This document shows, one piece after another, positions 56,519-64,000 of a stretch of 64,000 bases of DNA (the first letter of the stretch is position 1; each line of letters starts with the position of its first letter). The DNA is from Siphonodentalium dalli (taxonomy: Eukaryota > Mollusca > Scaphopoda > Gadilida > Siphonodentaliidae), in assembly GCA_032622095.1 (NCBI GenBank), contig CP136063.1, positions 203,843,934 through 203,907,933 of the forward strand, given 5' to 3'. A program made the position numbers and the translations under genes. The notes beneath the pieces were generated by a model. The model saw only the letters and a program-made list of their open reading frames with translations, searched no databases and was not told the origin of the DNA.

Positions 56519-56910
56519 TGTAACCCGCCATATCAAATCCAGTCGCCTCGCATATATAAGAGAATACATTAGCATAACAATTTTTTACAATTTTAATAAT
56601 TTTTTCTTGTATTCTTTAACAATTTTATAATTTCACCCATACAGAGCCCCAGACAAACATGAGCAGACGACACTCTTCTATATGCTTCTATATGTGTGTG
56701 GGGCTCCCTGCAGGGTAATGGATGTTTTTTATTTTATGTCCTAAAAATTTTAAGAAACATTTATTTAAAAAAAATAAAAAAAATTGTTAGGCCAATGCAT
56801 TCTCTTATATACGCGAGGCGACCTATGGTCGACTCGCATATATAAGAGAATGCATTGGCACAGGGTAAAACAATCCCGACTTACGACTGGATTTGATATG
56901 GCGGGTCACA
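56519..56910. mobile_element. TA-flanked MITE carrying the palindrome cassette
   Basis: Ends TGTAACCCGCCATATCAAAT and ATTTGATATGGCGGGTCACA are bordered by TA (56517-56518, 56911-56912). Inside is the paired cassette otherwise seen at 3710-4056, with the same GGGGCTCCCTGCAGGGTAAT spacer. The left palindrome is truncated to one arm. Confidence 0.85.
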
Positions 56911-57399
56911 TATATAGGTATCTTGTATGACAGTATGATTTCCTAATTCGCTAGTTATTTAGTATACTTATTGAACTAATGGGAGGTTTTCGATTGATAA
57001 AACGTGTGACTTTGCCGTCAAGCATAAACCTTCGGAATAGAGAACTCTACCCCATAATAGACTATATAGTTCTCTTTGCCCTGTATAGGCGGGAAAGTAT
57101 ATCCAGTAGTCAGTTTACAATACACCAACTGATTTGAATAGGCATCAGTGTTAACAAATCCCGCTGGCCTGTATTCGCAGGAAAGGGTTGACCCTGCACG
57201 AGTATTAAAAATTAAAGAATATCCTTTTAGACACACGAAAATGTGTCCAAAAGTACTTGTCAACCTATTGCGTCACACTGCAGTTGTGACAAACGTTTCA
57301 CTACCCTTAAAATGGAGAGAGAGAAAATTACATCCGAAAAAACACCAACCATCCCATAAATTATTAACCAATTTGACAGCCGTATAACCGTTCACCATG

Positions 57400-57970
57400 C
57401 GGGGGGGGGGGGGGGGGGTGGAAAACAAATTCCGGCACGTATGCCGGGGTGGGTGGGTGGTCAAAGCCACCAACAAGCAATTTTTTCCGCAACTAAAAAA
57501 AAAATTCCTGATTGTTTTTTTAGTGTTTTGGCAATAAGTTGGGCTTCAAAACCACTTTGAATGAGAGAAATAATGTAATTCTAACTGGTAAACTGACTGC
57601 AGGCAGTTATCGTGTTGTATTTTGTTGCAAATTTTGAAATCCAAGATGGCCGCTGGCAGCCATGTTTTTTTGGCCGAATGACCTCAAAATTAAACATTCC
57701 TATTTACATGTCCATGTTAACATCCATGATAAATAGTATGCACAGAAATTCATATACAGCTGTTTACAGTGAATTTCCCTCCGCAAATCTCTGTTTTAGT
57801 GTTAAAAGGGGGGTGGGTGTCAAAAAATGGTCGGAAAAAACTGCCGAAAACGGAAAAAAATTTGGCGGTGGGGGTGGGTGGGTACAAAAAATGATCGAAA
57901 GGGAAAAAATGCCATACGTGCCTGAATTATTTTTCCGACCCCCCCCCCCCCCCTGCACCATGATGTGGCT
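57400..57970. repeat. poly-G/poly-C rich dispersed repeat
   Basis: A G-run of about 18 at 57401-57418 and a C-run of about 13 at 57940-57953 flank sequence with AAGATGGCCGCTGGCAGCCA. The 182-codon plus-strand frame covering this interval is low-complexity (poly-Gly, poly-Pro) and not convincing as a gene. Confidence 0.55.
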
Positions 57971-58304
57971 ATATTTGATTATTCTCGTCCGGAAACACGT
58001 TTGTGCACTTTTTCCGTGCAGTTTTCACCCATGTACCATTGACCATTCAGCTGCCGATCCTAGCTTGGGTGTCCCAGGGCAAATCGCTCTACAAATTTGT
58101 ATTTGGTGTATATGTGGAGAGGTCCGGCCAGGAACCAGTCTATCCAACAAGAGACATTGAGTGCGCCCAACAATAAATAGACACAAGAGTAGCAGAAACA
58201 ATGACAAAAATGTCCATTCACTAAGCAATTAATATAATTATATTAACTTTGAGACGCAAATCTGTTATTCAAATGTACTTTCATTTCCTGAAGTAAAAAC
58301 TTAG

Positions 58305-58706
58305 AAAGCCACCCGACTCATAGTAACCAGCCACCCGACTCGTAGTAACCAGCCGCCCGACTCGTAGTAACCAGCCACCCGACTCGTAGTAACCAGCCGT
58401 CCAACTCGTAGTAACCAGCCACCCGACTCGTAGTAACCAGCGACCCGACTCGCAGTAACCGGCCGTCCGACTCGTAGTAACCAGCACCGACTCGTAGTAA
58501 CCAGCCACCCGACTCGTAGTAACCAGCCACCCGACTCGTAGTAACCAGCCACCCGACTCGTAGTAGTAGCCAGCCGCCCGACTCGTAGTAACCAGCCACC
58601 GGATTCGTAGTAACCAGCCACATACTAGTAGTAACCAGCCACCCAACTCGTAGTATAACCAGCCACCCGACTCGTAGTAACCAGCCACCGGATTCGTAGT
58701 AACCAG
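58305..58706. repeat. 22-bp minisatellite, about 18 copies
   Basis: Unit CCAGCCACCCGACTCGTAGT plus AA, with variants CCGTCC, GGATTCG and an extra TAG. Three overlapping minus-strand frames stay open across it because 22 is one more than a multiple of three and the unit lacks stops on that strand. Confidence 0.95.
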
Positions 58707-58829
58707 CTGCTCAATTTTATTTTTTTTAATTAATTTTTTTTTAAACTAATACCATATAGACGTCTCCCGGCATACCTTTCTGCAAAATTTGTATTTATCA
58801 ACATTTTTTTGCCGGTTTGTCAAATATCC

Positions 58830-59040
58830 GACACAAAAAAGCCACTTGATTTTAGAGTTATCCATCTTACTGGGCCACTAAAAATTACTGGTGGTGAAAA
58901 ATAATAGATTTCAAAAATCGATATCTGATCACTCTGAGCTGTGATGGGTGGGTTCCTCGACTCGAATCAAATATTGTTTACCCCCTAAGTCAAGGAAATA
59001 GTAATTTGCGAGCGTTAATTCGGATTATGTATCTTTAAAA
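58830..59040. repeat. partial AGGTACTC-type element
   Basis: Contains GATTTTAGAGTTATCCATCT, GACTCGAATCAAATATTGTT and the right-end form CGGATTATGTATCTTTAA, also seen at about 30021-30043. This suggests a subfamily with a diverged right terminus. Confidence 0.6.
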
Positions 59041-59119
59041 ATAATAATATTAAATATGCCTCAATTATGTGTGGCTCTAACTAGCCATTGCGTCAATGAT
59101 TAGATATAAAACCATATCT

Positions 59120-59576
59120 AATCGGGGTTCACGATTATATATCGAGTGGTATTCAATCCAAGTAACAGGTGCCACGCGATGTTCGGATTGTAATTCAAAA
59201 TGAGTATCCAGATTTAATCAAAGGTGGATGATCATATTGACTAATTAACGGAGATATTCAGAAATAAAAAATAAAATTAAGAGCGATTGACCATCCACGG
59301 AAATTGTGTTGTTGTCGTGGGGGGGGGGGGGGGGGTCCATGGGATGGTCGAAAGGACCGATTGGTCCCCCCCCCCCCATGTCACCCTTTACCCCTCAGCC
59401 CACAACCCAATAGAACAATTATTTGACATAGACAAATCCGTTATAATATTTAGTCGAAAGTGCGTTCTGTCACCCAATAACTTTCAGGATACTCAATTCG
59501 AAATACAATCCTAAATTCGCGTGACACCTGATACTCAGATTGAATATCAATCGCTATCCAATCGTGAACCCCGATT
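59120..59576. repeat. foldback element, about 457 bp
   Basis: AATCGGGGTTCACGATT on the left pairs with AATCGTGAACCCCGATT on the right, and AAAATGAGTATCC pairs with GGATACTCAATTC. It contains a G-run of 17 (59318-59334) and a C-run. Related to 32990-33395. Confidence 0.7.
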
Positions 59577-59648
59577 AAGTATCTTTCGCTATTCAATCAC
59601 GTACGTCCTATGTATTAACAACCACATGAGTCTAAAAGTTTTAAATGC

Positions 59649-61264
59649 TTTATTGAACATATAAATTACACCAAAAACTCTCATTTTGCACACTATATGG
59701 TTTAGACATTTTGGAACAGAGAGTGCATCTAAGTTCAATCGTAATTAGATTTTAATCACTTTTTCTTTAATGATGTAGTGAAATTGAGAACTCACTCAGT
59801 AAAGCTCAGTAAATAGGTTGCATTGTTGGAATTTATGAAACACTCCAAATATTTGCAGTATTATACAGCGTCGGGATACTTATTCTGATCACATTGATTG
59901 ATCTCTTTAAACCCAGAATCCTACAGTGGTCTACGATTTGATGGGAAACTGGCCCTTTCGTCCATTCATTTTGCTAACGAGCAATGTAAAGTATGCATGG
60001 TTCATATTATTTGAATATCAAAATAATTAACACAGGCTTTTGAGTGTCAGATCTATATATACACCCATTTTGATTTGTTCATCATTACATATGTAGGAAG
60101 TTTAAGGTATTTCTCTTGTAAATATTCGACAAATATGGTTCACATACTATGTAATCTTTTATCTGGTGACATTCATATATAGTTTATATAGATAACACCC
60201 ATCGGTACCAACAACCATCAGTTTATCATACTTGATTTCGAGTTTCGCTTCATATATCACAAATACTGTAATGGAGTTTATGGGTGTTCCGCATAATGAT
60301 CTCTTAACAAACCACTGACATTCTCGTGATGCGACAAACCTACTATCTGATTAATTACCACTAGACACGATCTTAATAAACATATCAAGTATTACATCGT
60401 AAATCTCAAAACAGAAGAGACAAATATGTTTAAAACCACAAGACACACGCAGAAATCTTTGACCTCTAGACGTATAGACTGGGAAATTTTGAGCATATAT
60501 CAACACATTATAAAGTGGAAACACAAAAGAGCGATGCCTATCTTTACTCATAAGTGACTTTTGTGACAACATGATAGAAGGCGATACAAGGGTACAACAT
60601 GGGCTAGCAACGAACCACTTTTATCTTCCGGTAATTACTGTGAAAATTCCTATGCTACAGTGTCTGATCGTCGCTCACTAAAACGGAGATAATAATCTAG
60701 TGATGGCTAAATTAGTACAGACTCATACGGACGCTCACAATCATCGATGACTAACACCGATTATCATCCCATTAAAAGTACCCGGATAATAAGATGTTAC
60801 ATTCCCCCTCTCGATTGGCGATGGGAAGGTACCAAGGGCCGGACTAGGTCTCCGTCACGCCTCGAACATCAAAGTTAACTTGATTTTCCTTCCTTTATTC
60901 GCTAATGCGCGATGGAAGATCTTGAAATAAGCAAATTGTCGCCAGCGAGTATACGAGTTTATAACACTGAAGCCCGAGGCAGACTATACTGTTTCTGCTT
61001 GTGTTTCTTGATCTGAGCATTACCATTGGAGTTTGTGTCGTTTGTATCATCAATATCTTGCAGCGCAAACGTCTCCTTAAAGTATCCTTTGATCATTATA
61101 TTTAATATCGGAATGACGTTAAATAAATGAATACACGCCCGTCGTTTTTCCACATAAAATCTATCTTTACCAGCTGTATGCCAATCTCGTTTTTTCCCGC
61201 ACAGGACGCCAGCATATAAGTCGGGACGTGATCGACCTTTCGTTAACTTGTTATACGTTGTCAA
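59649..61264 (-). other. possible terminal exon and 3' UTR of an unidentified minus-strand gene
   Basis: A 101-codon minus-strand frame (61264-60959) reads GKKRDWHTAGKDRFYVEKRR, then ALQDIDDTNDTNSNG, and ends KQYSLPRASVL. It lies in unique-looking sequence with little repeat content, and a minus-strand AATAAA is at 59649-59654. I recognise no family and see no good acceptor upstream on the minus strand. It may equally be chance. Confidence 0.2.
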
Positions 61265-61344
61265 ACGGCAAGACAGAGTTAAGTAACTTCGCGCTATACG
61301 TTGGTTTGATCACGGTCATGTCCTCATACCCCAACGAATATGCT

Positions 61345-61500
61345 GATTTCGTTTCGTGCGTGTTTTTTTCTTTTTGTCTATTTTTTTTTCTTTCTCTTAT
61401 CTGTATTTTTTACTTCTTATTATTGTTTTTTTTCTATCTGGTTTTATTTTTAGGCGATCTATCTGTTTCTCTTTTTTTTCTGATAATATACATTATTAAA
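61345..61500. repeat. T-rich low-complexity tract
   Basis: About 150 bp of T-rich DNA with runs of six to nine T. It yields a hydrophobic-looking plus-strand frame that is a composition artefact. Confidence 0.8.
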
Positions 61501-61727
61501 TATATATATGATCATGAAGCATGTAAATACCAGTAAAGCTTTATATCTACTCTCCTATGATGGAGGTCAATAAAACATCTCGAAGACACAACGTAATTTA
61601 GAAGCTGTGGAGTCTGATTATGAAGGATTTTGACCATTCGTTTGTCGTTCGTTTTATCTTGAGCCTTGAAAAGTCCTGCGCTGCACAGACCAACATCAAA
61701 GGCAAACTACCAGGCAGAGTTCATTTC

Positions 61728-61985
61728 CCTGCTACGCTGGTCTGGCAACTCCCAACACGTATACGAAGAATATGATGAAATGTCTTATTTTTTACACTTT
61801 GCTCGGTTAAAATTCATTCTGCATTATTCTGAGAATTTCTGAACTGTTCATACTCAGGAATTTGGAAATTGGCTAGATCAAATCAGAGTGAATTGTAACC
61901 GAGCAAACTCTTAAATAAAAAAAATGTGAGATTACGTATATACGTGATGGCAGTGGTCAGACCAGCGGAGCGAGGGGACTGAACA
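61728..61985. repeat. foldback repeat with second copy at 63730-63940
   Basis: CCCTGCTACGCTGGTCTG on the left mirrors CAGACCAGCGGAGCGAGGGG on the right. GAATTGTAACCGAGCAAA and GTGATGGCAGTGGTCAGACC recur at 63828 and 63892. The minus-strand frame at the window end is part of this repeat. Confidence 0.6.
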
Positions 61986-62769
61986 TTACAGGCCAAGTTC
62001 GAATATGGGTTCTGTCCAATTATTTTCACACGAGTTACGACCATTTTTCGTTTTAGAATTTGACCGCATTTTGGCACTGAAATTAGGGGTATATCAGATA
62101 TTCTTGTAAGCTCAAATTATTATTTTATTTTGTGGTAGTACAATTCGAAATGGCTAAAGTGTGTATTTTGCCACGCCCTAGCGATGCTTTTGTTTTCCAA
62201 TGGTATAATTTCTATCACTTCAAACAGTCCTAAAAATGGTATAATTTTAGACTTGAAAAATTGTACCTTAAATTCATTTTGCGACGAACTTATAGAATCT
62301 TTAGTGTTGGTTGCAGCATGGTTCGTCAAAAGAGACAAGCTGGGAAATGGTATAAGGTCTAAAATGATGTTTCCGGTAACACACCCGCCCCAAGTTCAGA
62401 TATCAACCCCTATCATAATTTTATCGAACTTGTACAAAAATAAACGTTAAAACCCAAACACAACTAGCGTGAATCGATCTCTGATCGTACTAAAACTGTG
62501 CTGATCAGTCGCCGATCTGCATTATTTACACCGAAAGTTGGTGTTTTAAGATTTGGGCGCCGTTGTGTGTATAGGTCAGTTTTACCGTCGATTGATGTCG
62601 CGATTGTTTTTGATTAAAAATACTTCCAAAGCTTCATTGTCGCTTCCAATACCAACAGCATAATGTGCCCATTATATTCAGAAGTAATTCCATATGCATA
62701 CAAACAAATATAATTTTCACCTGCTTGCCCATGCATTTTCCACTAATGTTACCATACACATCACTATTC

Positions 62770-62992
62770 TTTTAGAACACGAAAATGTAACAGATATAGA
62801 ACGCATAAAATATATCAGAACACATGCCAAACAGAACGTGTTCTGGTTAGAGAACACATGTGTTCTGAGCAGAACACAGGTGTTCTCTAACCAGAACACG
62901 TCTGATGTGTTCTGATCAGAACACATATTACGCGTCGGTAATGAACACCAAAATGTGTTCTGACAACAATTAGAACACATATGTTCTGAAAT
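62770..62992. repeat. cluster of AGAACA/TGTTCT half-site palindromes
   Basis: At least a dozen AGAACAC or GTGTTCT hexamer-plus motifs occur in about 220 bp, several as full palindromes (AGAACACATGTGTTCT, AGAACACAGGTGTTCT, AGAACACATATGTTCT). A second, weaker cluster is at 63555-63650. Function is unknown. Confidence 0.75.
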
Positions 62993-63058
62993 AGTAAAAT
63001 TTGTCAGTAATTTCCCATTTATGCATTAATTAGAAATAATGTTACAAGTCTGTTTACT

Positions 63059-63470
63059 GGAAAATACTGTATATATATGGCAGAAACAGGAATCGGTTTC
63101 ACTGGATATGTTTCACCTTATAGACAAAGTCAAATAATATATTTCTACTCGATATGGTATTTAATACATGTAAACTTTAACTTATCAAATAACAATATAT
63201 ATTTTCTGAAAAAGTCAAATATGCCTATATCTGATTTCCACATTGAGGTTTACGATTATAATAAATGGTATGTTCTAAAATGGTTGAAGGTAGACATACA
63301 TGAAACTTGTACATTTCTGCATTTAATGAATTTCTTAACGATTTCCTGAAATACTGTAAACAGTTTGATGTTGTCAAAGCACATGGCAGAAACAGGAATA
63401 TTATCCAATAGAAAGTTCACCTAAACAAAGTTCATTGTATGTTTTTATTTAGTTTGATACGGTATGCGTT
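63059..63470. repeat. diverged direct duplication
   Basis: GGCAGAAACAGGAAT occurs at about 63079 and 63384, each preceded by AATACTGTA and followed by ACAAAGT. It suggests a local 305-bp-offset duplication. No gene is seen between 62992 and 64000. Confidence 0.5.
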
Positions 63471-64000
63471 GGTACGATAACCACCACACCCACATCTCAA
63501 CATGAATTCGTTTAATAGAGACTTTCAGCCCGGTGTACATCATTTCCAAATGTTCAGAACTGTGCTTTTCTGTAAGCAGAACACTAATGTTCTAAATCAG
63601 ATCCATTTGTGTTGATTACAGAACAAATATGTTCTACTCAGAACACGTCATGGTAGGGTTCCGTTCTATATATATATACTTAGAACGCATCCGACACGTT
63701 ATGCGTCCATTGTTTTTACATTGAAGGCACAGTCCAATCTCTTGCTACGCTGGTATAACCACTGCCACCATGTACACAAAATGTGAGGAAATCACTCAGT
63801 TTTATTAAGTCTTTTGTAATTGGATGAATTGTAACTGACAAAACACTTATATAAATGTTTGATTTAATTACGATAATAAACATGATGGCAGCGATCAGAC
63901 CAACGTGCATAGCGAGGGGACTGAACTCACCCCATGCATCCGAATATGCTCGTAGCGGAAGACATGCTCGTAGCGGAATAACCACATGGCCCGCGATTTG

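Noticed and set aside
57612-58160. 182-codon plus-strand frame
   Set aside because: Dominated by poly-Gly and poly-Pro from G/C runs within a dispersed repeat containing AAGATGGCCGCTGGC.
58281-58688. Three overlapping minus-strand frames of 101-135 codons (YYESGGWLL repeats)
   Set aside because: They are one 22-bp minisatellite read in three frames; no start context or homologous protein.
61228-61536. 102-codon hydrophobic plus-strand frame resembling membrane helices
   Set aside because: Generated by a T-rich tract; Phe/Leu runs reflect composition.
62770-62992. Steroid hormone response element
   Set aside because: Spacer length is 4 rather than 3 in most palindromes and the expected receptors are not known in molluscs; kept only as an unexplained cluster.
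63716-63985. 89-codon minus-strand frame near the window end
   Set aside because: Lies in a foldback repeat also present at 61728-61985.

Overview
The window is AT-rich animal nuclear DNA, most likely from a mollusc and probably a bivalve. It has long introns with canonical GT/AG junctions, polyadenylation hexamers, and many short inverted-repeat transposons (MITEs). It also carries diffuse arrays containing phrases such as GGGCCATAACTCTATC, which I associate with bivalve genomes. No bacterial-style operon, CRISPR array or rRNA gene is visible. The taxonomic call is inference.

Two protein-coding genes can be identified. (1) SARAF, the ER-membrane regulator that switches off store-operated calcium entry, lies on the minus strand. 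Seven coding exons between 21042 and 5447 join in frame at GT/AG sites to give 987 nt, or 328 residues, close to the length of vertebrate SARAF. (2) GEMIN7, a small Sm-fold subunit of the SMN complex, lies on the plus strand. Its 91-codon reading frame (37505-37780) sits in one exon directly after a splice acceptor. The two genes are unrelated in function and diverge across about 16 kb of repeat-filled DNA. A possible terminal exon of an unknown minus-strand gene lies at 59.6-61.3 kb, with weak support.

Most of the rest is mobile DNA. I resolve these MITE or foldback groups by termini and target-site duplications (TSDs): TTAA-flanked elements with CCCTTT termini (piggyBac-like); TTAA-flanked AGGTACTC elements; TA-flanked CAGTAATG elements (Tc1/mariner-like); several hAT-like elements with 8-bp duplications; and two Mutator-like foldbacks with 9-10-bp duplications. 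Some are nested, so relative ages can be read. A LINE 3' fragment with a zinc-knuckle C-terminus lies at 51 kb, a LINE-like tail at 28 kb, and a tRNA-headed SINE at 42.8 kb.

Layout: 0-5.4 kb, MITEs downstream of SARAF; 5.4-21.1 kb, SARAF with repeat-laden introns; 21.1-37.5 kb, intergenic with large inverted repeats at 24.6, 26.2-27.9, 34.8 and 36.3 kb; 37.5-37.95 kb, GEMIN7; 38-43.8 kb, MITEs and a GC-rich island; 43.9-47.6 kb, a 70-bp tandem array with a 630-bp higher-order period; 48-52.8 kb, a MITE, diverged arrays and the LINE fragment; 53-64 kb, dispersed repeats, two hAT-like or TA-flanked MITEs, a 22-bp minisatellite and a cluster of AGAACA/TGTTCT half-sites.

The most unusual signal is a palindromic module of about 66 bp (arms CCAATGCATTCTCTTATATA...). 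It recurs inside MITEs that have at least three different terminal types, as if it were a mobile or exchangeable cassette. One copy is interrupted by a 1.3-kb hAT-like element with a perfect 8-bp duplication. In addition, four of the six SARAF introns carry a MITE within about 105 bp of the 5' splice site.
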